A stretch of 45,419 bases of DNA from Gordonibacter sp. 28C. GTDB taxonomy: Bacteria; Actinomycetota; Coriobacteriia; Coriobacteriales; Eggerthellaceae. The DNA is taken from assembly GCF_003339845.1 (NCBI RefSeq), contig NZ_PPTR01000019.1:1-45419 (forward strand), in the 5' to 3' direction. Numbering within the stretch: position 1 is the stretch's first letter; each line of letters opens with the position of its first letter. The position numbers were made by a program, and so were the translations under genes. The notes beneath the pieces are model-generated. The model was not told where the DNA came from. It was given only the letters and a program-made list of their open reading frames with translations, and did not search any database. Positions 8,405-16,008 of this stretch are shown here, one piece after another.

Positions 8405-8665
8405 ATGAGCCACATCGACATACACCCGAGAATCGAGCAGCGTCATCCGGAGATAAAACCCCAAGACGTTTACGATGCCGTGCGAGGGATGGTGAGCTAC
8501 ACGCGCCGCGAGAGCGGCGAGTGGGTCGGTGTAGGGTTCGATACGCAAGGAAGATTCATCGAGCTCGTTTATGTCTACGATGAGGATATCGACAGCTTCC
8601 TTGTCTACCACGCGATGATCCCGCCGAGCGCCAAGACGCTCCGAGAGCTAAGGATGGAGAGGTGA
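8405..8665 (+). CDS. Putative toxin of a type II toxin-antitoxin pair (BrnT/DUF4258-like)
   Basis: 86 residues, ATG after an AAAGGAC site. The pattern is a helix (HPEIKPQDVYDAVRGMV), then strands with GVGFDTQGRFIELVYVYD and a closing FLVYHAMI strand. This resembles the compact RelE/BrnT-like fold of actinobacterial toxins that cut RNA, but I cannot identify catalytic residues with certainty. The gene immediately downstream encodes an RHH-like antitoxin candidate. Toxin-first order is seen in BrnT/BrnA-type systems. The likely role is plasmid maintenance. Confidence 0.6.
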   Translation: MSHIDIHPRIEQRHPEIKPQDVYDAVRGMVSYTRRESGEWVGVGFDTQGRFIELVYVYDEDIDSFLVYHAMIPPSAKTLRELRMER

Positions 8666-8670
8666 AATCA

Positions 8671-8955
8671 ATGAACGTAGATGAACTTGCGGCCAAGTAT
8701 GGTTTGACCAACGAATGGATCGAAGAGAGCGCCGCCGCTTATGAGCGCGGAGACTACCCACACGAGGACGGACAGGTGTACAGCGGTTCCCACCTCGACG
8801 CAGTGGGCAAGAAGCGCGTCACCGTTGTCTACCCGTGCGAGAAGGTGCAGAGAGCGAACCGCATAGCGAAGAGCAGGGGCGTAAAGCCCTCCGAGATATA
8901 CCGCGATGCGTTGGCTGAATACCTCGACAAGTACGAGACGGTCGCATCCCGATAA
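8671..8955 (+). CDS. Putative RHH antitoxin
   Basis: 94 residues from the ATG at 8671, which has GAGAGG about 8 nt upstream; a GTG at 8662 overlapping the toxin stop is an alternative start. The N-terminal half (AAKYGLTNEWIEESAAAYE, YSGSHLDAVG) is probably the toxin-binding part. The C-terminal half KKRVTVVYP followed by ANRIAKSRGVKPSEIYRDALAEYL has ribbon-helix-helix periodicity. It should bind the palindrome before the toxin gene and repress the pair. Confidence 0.65.
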   Translation: MNVDELAAKYGLTNEWIEESAAAYERGDYPHEDGQVYSGSHLDAVGKKRVTVVYPCEKVQRANRIAKSRGVKPSEIYRDALAEYLDKYETVASR

Positions 8956-8974
8956 AACGTTGCGGTGTCTTGTT

Positions 8975-9012
8975 GGTTCTCATTGCTCCGGCGGGGGCAA
9001 TGAGAACCTTTC
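8975..9012 (+). terminator. Rho-independent terminator after the TA-like pair
   Basis: Perfect 12-bp stem GGTTCTCATTGC (8975-8986) and its complement (8997-9008), with a 10-nt GC-rich loop, followed by TTTCTAT. It lies 20 nt after the antitoxin stop. Confidence 0.8.
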
Positions 9013-9201
9013 TATATAGCCTTTCGCCCTCGCAAGCTTCCTGGATCGGCAAAGGCGGAATCGGAGGGCCTGCGATGGCCCTCCGTCGTTTAGACGCCCA
9101 TTTTTGGGGCGGCCATCCTCTCCTTCAATGCGGGGTTTTTCTCTTCCTGGTTTCAGGGTCTTTCAACGTCGACAAGGCTTTCCATAATTCGGCCGATTAG
9201 G

Positions 9202-9279
9202 TTTTTTCCACAACGCCGATGCGCGAAGGAACCGCTAGGGATTAATTCCGTAGCGCCGGGATCGGCGTTGTGGAAAAAA
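9202..9279. repeat. 19-bp perfect hairpin with 40-nt loop
   Basis: TTTTTTCCACAACGCCGAT (9202-9220) pairs perfectly with 9261-9279. The loop has a small inner stem (CGCTA/TAGCG). Because the ends are T6 and A6, this could terminate transcription in both directions. Confidence 0.8.
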
Positions 9280-9427
9280 TCGCCGCGCTCTTTGCGGCGA
9301 CCGAATTGTGGGAAGGCGCGCTTTCTTGCTCCAAAAACCAAGAACCCCTAAACGCCAAAGCGAGAAAGAAGGGTATCCGCGCCGGCCGCTCTGAGCGGAC
9401 GGCGCGGCCAATATGCTAGGGCCCGAA

Positions 9428-9466
9428 GCCCTTTTGCCCGGCTCTCTAAGAGCCGGGCAAAAGGGC
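9428..9466. repeat. 18-bp perfect hairpin with 3-nt loop
   Basis: GCCCTTTTGCCCGGCTCT (9428-9445) pairs perfectly with 9449-9466, leaving only a 3-nt loop. No T-run follows, so a terminator role is not obvious. Confidence 0.85.
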
Positions 9467-9793
9467 CGCAGCAGCGGGGCTCTTCGAGATCGACCGCCCT
9501 CCAAACTAAGCCAACCAACCAATCCGAAACCCTGGAACACGAACAGGCGAGTACGCCTTTCCACAATCGAAAGACCGCTCGATTATGGAAAGCCTTGTCG
9601 ACGTTGAAAGACCCTGAAACCAGGAAGAGGAAACCCCAACCTGCAATGCCGGCTTCGCCGGAAGTGTGGACAGCCGCGAGCGCCTGCCCACACTCGGCGC
9701 GGCAACGACCGCGCCGCCGTTTCGCCGCCAGGAGGCCGGCTCCCGAAAATCGCGACGTCGGCCTCGCGTCGCGCCAGAAGGCGCTCCGCTCGG

Positions 9794-9826
9794 CCCGGTG
9801 GATGCTCGCCCCGAGCATCCACCGGG
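9794..9826. repeat. 15-bp perfect hairpin with 3-nt loop
   Basis: CCCGGTGGATGCTCG (9794-9808) pairs with 9812-9826 around a CCC loop. It is part of the palindrome cluster before the relaxase operon and has no T-run. Confidence 0.85.
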
Positions 9827-9977
9827 TGGCTTCACACACCCTTCCTCCATTACGGGATCCGCGTAGGGTCCCTTCATGGGAAAGCCTGTGCAAAGCCACC
9901 CGCGCCCATCGGCCCGAACCCGCGCTTGCGCTAGGCCGCGCAGCACGTTAAACTCTGTAGGGAGGTTAGCAAGAGAC

Positions 9978-10017
9978 GCACGTTGTAACACAAAATAAAT
10001 TCTGCGTTACAACGTGC
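9978..10017. other. oriT: oriT candidate: 12-bp inverted repeat with AT-rich 16-nt loop
   Basis: GCACGTTGTAAC (9978-9989) and GTTACAACGTGC (10006-10017) are perfect inverted copies around an A-rich loop. The site lies about 170 bp upstream of the relaxosome RHH gene and the relaxase, where oriT is usually found. GC-rich hairpins follow. The nick site cannot be located from sequence alone. Confidence 0.5.
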
Positions 10018-10183
10018 ACGGGGCTTCCGCCCCGAACCCTGGAACGCGCCGCACGCGGCGCGTAAGCCGGAGGCAAGCCTCCGGGCCGTACAGGCACGGG
10101 TCGGCTGCGCCGACGGGCGGCCGGGCCGCCCCTCGCTAACGCTCGCTCGCTGCGCTCGAAACGCATTGAAGGAAGGAAGCCGG

Positions 10184-10549
10184 TTGCCGCGATCCAAAGG
10201 CTACAAGAAGCAGGAAGCGCTCGACGGCGGCTACCTCAACGTCAGGCTCTCGGCCGACCTGAGCGCGAAGCTCGACCGCGACTGCGCCGACTACGCGCGC
10301 AGGGCGGGGAAGCCCGACGCCTCAAGGGTGCGGGGCTCCTACGTCCGGGAGCTCATCTCCGCCGGCCTCCAAGGTGCCGCCGACGCCGATCTGGAATCAG
10401 CCTCGAGGGCGATGAAATCGGTGGCGTGGGAGCTCGAGGCGGCGTCTATCGGAGCCTCGCTAGCGCCCACGGCCAAGGCCCTGCAGGGATGGAGCGACCG
10501 GCTGATGGAGGCCTCCTTGATGCTCGACCGGGCAGCGGGGGAGCGCTAG
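10184..10549 (+). CDS. Relaxosome accessory RHH protein (MobC-like)
   Basis: About 121 residues from the TTG at 10184, chosen because AAGGAAGGAAG ends 4 nt before it; an in-frame TTG at 10166 has no site. The sequence starts PRSKGYKKQ, then YLNVRLSADLSAKLD and RVRGSYVRELISAGL fit a ribbon-helix-helix domain, followed by an Ala-rich helical tail. Such proteins bind oriT next to the nick and help the relaxase. The stop is followed within 2 nt by the relaxase start. Confidence 0.75.
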   Translation: MPRSKGYKKQEALDGGYLNVRLSADLSAKLDRDCADYARRAGKPDASRVRGSYVRELISAGLQGAADADLESASRAMKSVAWELEAASIGASLAPTAKALQGWSDRLMEASLMLDRAAGER

Positions 10550-10551
10550 CG

Positions 10552-12606
10552 ATGCCGATGCTCAAGACCATAACCGGTCACACGGGCTGCGCCGGCGTCA
10601 TGGACTACCTGCGCAAGGGGTCGAAGGACGACAGGCGCAAGCGCCGCATGGGCGAGATAAGCGAGGCCGACACGCTCCGCGTGGCGGCGAAGGGCATAGC
10701 CGGCTACCTCCACGACGGGCACGGCGCGGAGTTCGACCGCGCCCTCGCCGAGGACTTCGTCGGGATCCCTCCGAGCGCGCAGGGCGACTGGGCTCGGTAC
10801 ATGGACGACCTCAGGCGTGCCGCCGGATGCGACAGGAGGACGGGCGGAAGGGAGGGGAAGGCCGTCACCTACCGCCACTACGTGCTCGCGCCAGACCCCG
10901 AGGACGGCATCGATCTGGACACGCTCAGGGCGTACGCGAAGGAGTGGGTGGTGAAGGCGTTCGGCCCCGGAGCGACGGCCGCCATCGTCTACCACGACGA
11001 CAACCACGAGCGCCTGAAGAAGGGCCTGCAGGGAATACCCCACGCGCACATCTGCATCAACGCGCTCAACACGCAGACGGGCAGGAAATGGCATTTCGCG
11101 AAAGACGACCTCGCCCGCCAGGCGAACGTCGCGCAGGAGCTCGCCGAGAAGTACAGCCTGGCGCCGTTGCCGAAAATGAGGACGTCCGACGCCAGGGAAG
11201 ATCCCTTGAAGACGATGCGCATCTGCAGGACGAAGGAGGAGTGCGCGATGCTCGCCAAGGGGTTCGTGCCTTACAAGGAGTCCATCAGGAAGGCCGTCGC
11301 CAAGGCGTGCAGGACGGCCAGCAGCTGGGACCAGTTCAAGGCGGCCCTCGCCGACAAGGGCGTGAGCGTGACCATAACCAGGAGAGGGACGCTGACGTAC
11401 TGCGACTCCAACGGGCGCAAGGCCAAGGAGCAGAAGCTCGGCCTGAACTTCGGCATCGTCGCGGTAGGGGAGGCCATCAAGCGGAACTCGTCCGAGTCCG
11501 TATCCCTCCCCGACGTCGACGCCACGCCGGCGACGTACGACGTCTCCCTCGTGAGGAGGCGGGGGAAGGTCGAGTGCCGTCTCGGCACCGAGAGGCTCGT
11601 ATGGCACGAGGAGGCGGGATCCCGCTGGCAGCACCTCGACAACATCAAGTCGCTCGAGCGCGCGGCCAAGGTCAAGGAGATCTACGGGATAGTCGACGGC
11701 GAATCGTACTCCCGCACCCTCTCGCATCTCAACCTGCAGCTCGAAGAAGCCGCCAGGAACCAGGATCCGGCCGCCGCCCGGATCCGGTGCGAGATAAAGA
11801 GCGTCATGTACGCCCAAGCCGTTATAGACCTCGCGTCCGCGCGCAAGCGCATAGGCGACGAAGCGGTGCTGTCGTATTCCGAGTCGCTGCTGAGGCAGGG
11901 CCGCCAGCTCGGCGTGGCCAACATAGAGAGCATCGCCGCCATAGCGCGCAGCAACGGCATCGACCGCACGGAAGGATGGCGCGCCGCGGTGCTCGCCGCC
12001 GAGCGGATCATGTCGTCGAGGGAGACGGCCCTGCAGGACGCCCTCGTCGAAGGATCGTGGGCGCGCGACGTCGCACGATACGCGGAAGCGGTCGAGGCCA
12101 TGCGCGGCGTCGTCGGCGGCAAGAGCGAGGCGGCCTGGACGTACGAGGACGCAAGCGCGGTCCAGGCCGGAACGATCGCCGAGAGGGCCCTCGAGGGCAT
12201 CGCCGAGTCCAGGGGCGAGAGCGTCGCGGACGTCCTTTCCAAGGCCGAGGGGATGGAGCGCTCCATTGGGGCGGCCGAGGCGGCCTACTTCGACGCGGCG
12301 AGGAACCTAAGCCGCGTCTCCGGCGCGCGGGACGCGGCATATGCAGTCGCGGGCCTGGAGCCGCCGGCCCGCAAGGCGGCGGGCGGCGAGGCGGTCAGGC
12401 CCAAGCCGCAGGGGCAGGAATCCCGCGGCCAGCGCTCGCGCCTCGCAGCCGAGATCCACGCAAGGCACCTCGAAGAGGCGCGCAAGAAGGCCGTCTCGAG
12501 GAGCGCGGCGGCGTCGAGGGCCAAGCAGGCCGCCTACCAGTCCGCGAAGAGCCGGAACATCGCGGCGAACGTGGCGGCCAAGGAAGGGAGGGGCGCGTCG
12601 CGGTAG
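10552..12606 (+). CDS. Conjugative relaxase (MobP/Rlx-like HUH nuclease)
   Basis: 684 residues from the ATG at 10552 (GGGGGAG about 8 nt upstream); the frame is open further upstream but that overlaps the RHH gene. The N-terminal third carries the nuclease: MLKTITGHTG and MDYLRKG near residues 3-25 (the Tyr there is a candidate catalytic residue), then YHDDNHE near 148 and HAHICIN at 164-170, the His-hydrophobic-His signature of HUH relaxases. The rest is helical, Arg/Ala-rich and charged, with a basic C-terminus likely to bind DNA. It should nick oriT and lead the strand into the T4SS through VirD4. It is encoded on the opposite strand from the T4SS genes. Confidence 0.9.
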   Translation: MPMLKTITGHTGCAGVMDYLRKGSKDDRRKRRMGEISEADTLRVAAKGIAGYLHDGHGAEFDRALAEDFVGIPPSAQGDWARYMDDLRRAAGCDRRTGGREGKAVTYRHYVLAPDPEDGIDLDTLRAYAKEWVVKAFGPGATAAIVYHDDNHERLKKGLQGIPHAHICINALNTQTGRKWHFAKDDLARQANVAQELAEKYSLAPLPKMRTSDAREDPLKTMRICRTKEECAMLAKGFVPYKESIRKAVAKACRTASSWDQFKAALADKGVSVTITRRGTLTYCDSNGRKAKEQKLGLNFGIVAVGEAIKRNSSESVSLPDVDATPATYDVSLVRRRGKVECRLGTERLVWHEEAGSRWQHLDNIKSLERAAKVKEIYGIVDGESYSRTLSHLNLQLEEAARNQDPAAARIRCEIKSVMYAQAVIDLASARKRIGDEAVLSYSESLLRQGRQLGVANIESIAAIARSNGIDRTEGWRAAVLAAERIMSSRETALQDALVEGSWARDVARYAEAVEAMRGVVGGKSEAAWTYEDASAVQAGTIAERALEGIAESRGESVADVLSKAEGMERSIGAAEAAYFDAARNLSRVSGARDAAYAVAGLEPPARKAAGGEAVRPKPQGQESRGQRSRLAAEIHARHLEEARKKAVSRSAAASRAKQAAYQSAKSRNIAANVAAKEGRGASR

Positions 12607-12611
12607 GGACG

Positions 12612-13052
12612 TCAGACCTCGGCGTCCTCGGCCTCGGCGGCCTCGTCCCAATAAAGGTCGACCTCGGCGTCCTCTACCTCGCCGCCCCCTTGCGGGGCCT
12701 CCATCGGCAGCACGTCCTTCAGCCTGTCGACGACGACGAGCTCCCCGACCTTCAGGTAGAGCAGGCCGCCGAGGTACCGCTTGTCGAGCAGCTTCTTCCT
12801 GACGAGGAACTCGGGCTCGCGCTCGGGTTTCGGGTCGGGGTTCGCGCCGATCCTCTCGACCTCGTCGTCATGGCAGTAGACGTCCGCGTACAGATGGTCG
12901 TCGCCGGACATGAAGGATCCGACGTTGACCCTCTCGTCAACCACGGTCGGGTGCCTGTCCGTGCCCCTCGAGTCCGTCCACCCGTCCATGGTCATGAGGG
13001 TGGTGTTGTACTCCCTGTACCCCAAAGCCCCCGTCATCACCGCGACGTTCAC
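12612..13052 (-). CDS. Hypothetical acidic protein
   Basis: 146 residues from the GTG at 13052, which overlaps the stop of the upstream gene (GTGA); an ATG 15 nt downstream is an alternative. The sequence has a Thr/Asp-rich N-terminal part with LGYREYNTTLMTMDGWTD, a central region with several His and Asp, and an acidic tail ending EVDLYWDEAAEAEDAEV. The LYWDEA motif recurs in the protein at 21107-21415. No known family is recognised. It converges with the relaxase gene, 5 nt apart. Confidence 0.7.
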   Translation of the reverse strand: MNVAVMTGALGYREYNTTLMTMDGWTDSRGTDRHPTVVDERVNVGSFMSGDDHLYADVYCHDDEVERIGANPDPKPEREPEFLVRKKLLDKRYLGGLLYLKVGELVVVDRLKDVLPMEAPQGGGEVEDAEVDLYWDEAAEAEDAEV

Positions 13053-13573
13053 GATACCGCCGCCTTGTTCGGGTTGCGCTCGGCCCATTCCGCCTCCGCA
13101 GCCGCCTTGCTGGGCCAGAACAGCCATATCTGGGACGACGAGTAGGATCCCTTGTAGGACAGGGTAGCGGGCGAGGACGGGATGGATCCGTCCTCGTTAG
13201 GCGTCGTGTAGAACGCGAACTCCTCGCCGGCGCTCGCGTTGGGCTGCTCGCCTTCCGGCTCGAAGAACGAGACCTTCATGTTCTCGCCTACCTCCCATTT
13301 TCCGAACATCAAAGGCTGCACCAGGGTCTTGTCGTAGTAGCGCGCCGTGCCGTCGCCGTTAAGGGTGAGCACGTACGCCTTGTCGTACTCGACATGGTAC
13401 CAGGATCCCACGTACCCTCCGCTCACCGTGTCCTCGGGCTCCGCTTCGGGCTGTTGCGAGGATACAACGATGGCGGCCACGAACATCGCCACGAGGGCGA
13501 CGACCATGATGGCCGCGAAAACCACGCCGCCGTGATCCTTGACCCAGTACCCCAAATCACTCGCTTTGCTCAT
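13049..13573 (-). CDS. Membrane-anchored extracytoplasmic protein
   Basis: 174 residues from the ATG at 13573 (AAGGCAGG upstream); an ATG at 13594 is also possible. One N-terminal helix at about 17-39 (VVFAAIMVVALVAMFVAAIVV) anchors the protein. The outer part GYVGSWYHVEYDKAYVLTLN continues as a series of short strands ending in WEVGENMKVSFFEPEGE, suggestive of a small lipocalin-like or DUF-type beta domain. It overlaps both the orphan antitoxin gene before it and the acidic protein gene after it, so the three form an operon. Function unknown; a surface or exclusion role is possible. Confidence 0.75.
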   Translation of the reverse strand: MSKASDLGYWVKDHGGVVFAAIMVVALVAMFVAAIVVSSQQPEAEPEDTVSGGYVGSWYHVEYDKAYVLTLNGDGTARYYDKTLVQPLMFGKWEVGENMKVSFFEPEGEQPNASAGEEFAFYTTPNEDGSIPSSPATLSYKGSYSSSQIWLFWPSKAAAEAEWAERNPNKAAVS

Positions 13574-13760
13574 CCCGACCTGCCTTGTAGCCATGGTCGA
13601 TGGCGTAGCCGTACATGCGCTCGAACTCCTCCACGTCCGCCACGACAGCCACCGAGTAGCCGTTCTTGGTCAGGTACGCGAACCCCCTCGTTTCGGAGAG
13701 CCCTTCGAGTATCCTTGCCGAATTCACGCGGAACTCGGACAGGGGCACAGCCTTCGCCAT
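13557..13760 (-). CDS. Phd/YefM-like antitoxin, apparently orphan
   Basis: 67 residues, ATG with GGAGG 5 nt upstream. The pattern VPLSEFRVNSARILEGLSE followed by FAYLTKNGYSVAVV and DVEEFERMYGY matches Phd/YefM antitoxins (N-terminal DNA-binding fold, then an EFER helix). No YoeB/Doc-like toxin follows; the next gene encodes a membrane protein. It may act as a regulator, or counter a toxin encoded elsewhere. Confidence 0.75.
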   Translation of the reverse strand: MAKAVPLSEFRVNSARILEGLSETRGFAYLTKNGYSVAVVADVEEFERMYGYAIDHGYKAGRDEQSE

Positions 13761-13885
13761 CGATCCTCCAACATTTCAGGCCCGGTCTTTTCACGATTGT
13801 ACCAAATTAGCTATCTTCAAGGTATTAATTCGTTTCGAATTGCTGGTATTATCGATCACGACAGCACATAGGAAGAGGAGGGCCC

Positions 13886-14200
13886 ATGATCGGCGAAGCC
13901 GGCTACGAAACGTCAGAAGAAAGCAGCGACTTCAAAGATGTCCGAGAAATGCGCGCCGATAAAACCCAGACCTGGCTGTCTGCGGGATTCGGCGACGACA
14001 GCCCCCATGAGTTCGTCGGAACGATCATGCCGGCTTCCCGCGCCGCCGAGGGCAAGTGCGCCGCGCTCCACAGGTTCGCCAACGCCGGGGGAACCCTTTA
14101 CTCTGCCCTCTACGAGGACGGGCAGGAGATACTCTCTTGCGAGCGAAGCGGCGAAGGGAAGATGATATCCGACTACCTCAGCCGGATTCACGTTCTTTAA
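13886..14200 (+). CDS. Hypothetical protein
   Basis: 104 residues with a strong GGAAGAGGAGGG site before the ATG. The protein is soluble and mixed alpha/beta, with KTQTWLSAGFGDDSPHEFVG and LYSALYEDGQEILSCERSG. I recognise no family. It is divergent from the antitoxin operon, with an AT-rich shared promoter region at 13790-13870. Confidence 0.6.
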   Translation: MIGEAGYETSEESSDFKDVREMRADKTQTWLSAGFGDDSPHEFVGTIMPASRAAEGKCAALHRFANAGGTLYSALYEDGQEILSCERSGEGKMISDYLSRIHVL

Positions 14201-14299
14201 CGCGGAGGGAAGGCCGGCGAAGGCCGCTGCGCGTAAAAAGTTAGCCTAAGTTTACATAATATGTGTTATCAATTTCGCACGGCCGTCCCAATTTTAATA

Positions 14300-14328
14300 T
14301 TGAAATTCGAACTCTAATCGCGTATGCT
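14300..14328 (+). promoter_or_regulatory. Promoter before the HTH gene at 14366
   Basis: TTGAAA (14300-14305), 17-nt spacer, TATGCT (14323-14328). The -35 lies in a small palindromic AT stretch (ATTTTAATATTGAAAT), possibly an operator. The interval 14201-14365 holds nothing else that I can see. Confidence 0.5.
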
Positions 14329-14365
14329 AGTCCCATAATTAATTGCGAGATCGGAGCGTTTGGAT

Positions 14366-14812
14366 ATGCATCCAACCGAATGCACGTTTACTGCAAGCGG
14401 GTTCAGGCGAGAGGAATTCGATCACTTCATGTCCATTGCCCGCGAGCTGGGAATCAAGGTCGATTGCGCAGTTTCATCGAGCGGCAAGACGGCGACGGTG
14501 CACGTGTCCGACATGCCGGACGTCCAGGACGCGGAAACCATGAGGACGCGGCGCGCAGGCCGTCCGAGCAAGGGCGTGGTGCTCCCACATGATTCCATAT
14601 TTAATAATGAGACTACCTGCGCCGAGTACCTTGCATGGCAGCAGAACCATTCGGTAGAAGAAGGGATGCGGCAACTCGGCTTGAAGCGCACAACGTATTT
14701 CCGCAGGCTCAATTCGATCAAGAAGGCGGTTGAAGAGGCCGAGCGCTTGAACGCAGGCCGCAAGAAGAAAGGCATGAAGCCGCTGTGTCCGCTGCTCGTG
14801 CACGTGCGCTGA
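14366..14812 (+). CDS. HTH DNA-binding protein
   Basis: 148 residues. The N-terminal half is a small alpha/beta domain (CTFTASGFRREEFDHFMSIA, then TATVHVSDMPD). A basic hinge RTRRAGRPSKG leads into a C-terminal HTH (EEGMRQLGLKRTTYFRRLNS) that resembles the DNA-recognition end of resolvases, but without any catalytic domain. It may be a regulator derived from a resolvase-like C-terminus. A degraded copy of the central part lies downstream at 15178-15429. Start at ATG 14366; a TTG at 14360 is possible. Confidence 0.65.
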   Translation: MHPTECTFTASGFRREEFDHFMSIARELGIKVDCAVSSSGKTATVHVSDMPDVQDAETMRTRRAGRPSKGVVLPHDSIFNNETTCAEYLAWQQNHSVEEGMRQLGLKRTTYFRRLNSIKKAVEEAERLNAGRKKKGMKPLCPLLVHVR

Positions 14813-14867
14813 CACTTGAAGCGGGACGCCATTACGATCATGCGTGGCATGGCGGTAGATAGGAGAC

Positions 14868-15197
14868 ATGGGAATGGAAAGAATGACGAGGAGAGGGCAA
14901 GCACCTGTGAAGAAAGAATTGGTCGAGGCATCGATGAGCGCCTTCGTATTCTGGATGGGGACGATCGCCATCGGCTACATGCTCGTCGCCAACAGCGGAT
15001 GGAGTCTTCCTTTGTTTCCTCACATGCTGCTCCTATTGCTCGTGTTCGCAGTCGGATCCGTCTTTTCCACGGCCTCATTCTTCCTCACGGCCGCGCGATA
15101 CTTGCACACCCGTGGAAGGAGAGATCCTGGAAATCTGGACGACTACCCTTCCTTGCGCACACATATCGCCCAGGTGCATGAGCAAGAAAATCGATGA
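14868..15197 (+). CDS. Small membrane protein with two helices
   Basis: About 109 residues; two ATGs (14868, 14874) lie close to an AGGAG site and either could be used. Two hydrophobic helices are clear, about residues 23-43 (AFVFWMGTIAIGYMLVA) and 50-75 (PHMLLLLLVFAVGSVFSTASFF), with a basic loop afterwards and an acidic C-terminus. No family is recognised. Confidence 0.55.
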   Translation: MGMERMTRRGQAPVKKELVEASMSAFVFWMGTIAIGYMLVANSGWSLPLFPHMLLLLLVFAVGSVFSTASFFLTAARYLHTRGRRDPGNLDDYPSLRTHIAQVHEQENR

Positions 15198-15429
15198 CGA
15201 ACGAGAATCTGCGTTGATCAAGATACCGCTCGATCTCCACGGTTTTCTGAATCTGCGCCCTGGGGAGAGCGGCAGGATGGCGACGGTGCGCGTATCCGAC
15301 ATGCCGTCAGTCTGGGAAGCCGAGACTATGGGAACACGGGGAGCGCAGGGGCTCGACCAAAGGCTCTGTTCTTCAAAATGATGCCATATTTAAAAATGAT
15401 ACTACATGCTCCGATCATATTACATGACA
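15178..15429 (+). pseudogene. Decayed paralogue of the HTH gene at 14366
   Basis: The frame from ATG 15178 contains MATVRVSDMPSVWEAETMGTR, closely similar to TATVHVSDMPDVQDAETMRTR in the intact gene. Near 15355 the similarity moves to another frame, which reads NDAIFKNDTTCSDHIT and then stops; the intact gene has HDSIFNNETTCAEYL at that place. The C-terminal HTH is missing. This is therefore a frameshifted, truncated duplicate. Confidence 0.65.
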
Positions 15430-15460
15430 GAAAATGCACTCATCGGAAGAGGGGATCGGA

Positions 15461-15661
15461 ATGCCCGGAAAGATGACGAACCGCGAGTTTTACCATGGGA
15501 CTCCGGAGCGCGATGCCAAGACCAAGGTTCGTGGATACGCGGGAATGAACAACGTGCGCTTGGTGACGATAGAGTACGACGGCGAGTACGTGGACACGGT
15601 GAAGGAGCGCTACTACGGAGTGTGGCTCGACCTTCCCTGCGAGCGCGAGGAGGCCTACTGA
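15461..15661 (+). CDS. Small hypothetical protein
   Basis: 66 residues from the ATG at 15461 (AAGAGGGG about 7 nt upstream); an ATG at 15434 lacks a good site. Contains EFYHGTPERDAKTKVRGY and VRLVTIEYDGEYVDTVKE, a pattern of alternating strands and a closing WLDLPCEREEAY. No family recognised. Confidence 0.5.
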   Translation: MPGKMTNREFYHGTPERDAKTKVRGYAGMNNVRLVTIEYDGEYVDTVKERYYGVWLDLPCEREEAY

Positions 15662-15757
15662 CCGCACGACGAGGAAGCGATACCCTACCGGCCCCTCCCC
15701 TTTCTTACCTCATCGACAACATCTGCAGGTGCGAACAGCTCCCATATTTCCACTCCA

Positions 15758-15907
15758 AGGGCTGATGCGATCGGCTACGTACCGAACGATGAATTGGACA
15801 CGATCGCAAGAGGCGTCTACGTCAGCTTGCCGAAAGAGCTCCACTGTATGAGCAACCCGATCCACGACGGCATCCGAAAGCGCCTCAACGAGAGCCGGAG
15901 CGGCTAG
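15758..15907 (+). pseudogene. Fragment of an HTH-protein paralogue (C-terminal part)
   Basis: An open stretch without a usable start encodes ADAIGYVPNDELDTIARG then VYVSLPKELHCMSNP, closely matching ADVLGFVPDDEIASIGEG and VYISVPKNLHHMSNP at the end of the intact gene at 17932-18282. The N-terminal HTH is absent. The remaining bases 15908-15960 show nothing. Confidence 0.65.
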
Positions 15908-15970
15908 GATCCCAAACACTCCACAAACTGTTCGATTGCCTCCGGCACCCATGCGGGCCTACAATTGTAT

Positions 15971-15984
15971 CAAACATTTGTTCT
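15971..15984 (+). promoter_or_regulatory. LexA/SOS box before the Y-family polymerase gene
   Basis: CAAACATTTGTTCT matches the Gram-positive LexA consensus CGAACRNRYGTTYG at about 11 of 14 positions and keeps the AAC-N4-GTT core. It lies 24 nt before the start codon at 16009, a position where repressor binding would block transcription, and fits DNA-damage induction. Confidence 0.65.
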
Positions 15985-16008
15985 CTATTACGGAGGTAAC
16001 AGGTCATC

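Larger units (their letters stand above)
9141..9629. repeat. 48-bp perfect inverted repeat flanking ~390 bp of nested hairpins
   Basis: Bases 9141-9188 and 9582-9629 are exact inverted copies (48/48), beginning CTCTTCCTGG and ending CCATAAT in the left copy. Weaker similarity (GGGGTTT) continues outside. The 393 bases between hold three further hairpins and no gene that I can support. The ends show no transposase gene or obvious target duplication, so this is not an insertion sequence by what is visible. Confidence 0.85.
9013..10183. other. Non-coding, hairpin-rich region (putative leading region/oriT zone)
   Basis: About 1.2 kb without a convincing gene; small open frames here lack ribosome sites and overlap palindromes. 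It contains perfect or near-perfect hairpins at 9062-9085, 9202-9279, 9280-9300, 9428-9466, 9663-9694, 9794-9826 and 9978-10017, and a separate 48-bp inverted repeat (9141-9188 with 9582-9629) that encloses several of them. GC-rich palindromes continue up to the RHH gene. The density of long stems suggests a function in single-stranded form: conjugative origin, single-strand initiation sites, or single-strand promoters. Confidence 0.6.

Noticed and set aside
9141-9629. Insertion sequence or MITE bounded by the 48-bp inverted repeat
   Set aside because: No transposase, no clear flanking target duplication, and the interior is made of further hairpins; a structural or origin role seemed better.
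9348-9991. Overlapping ORFs of 100-180 codons in the palindrome region
   Set aside because: They span perfect hairpins and the inverted repeat, lack ribosome sites, and read as mirrored Arg/Pro/Ser-rich sequence on both strands.
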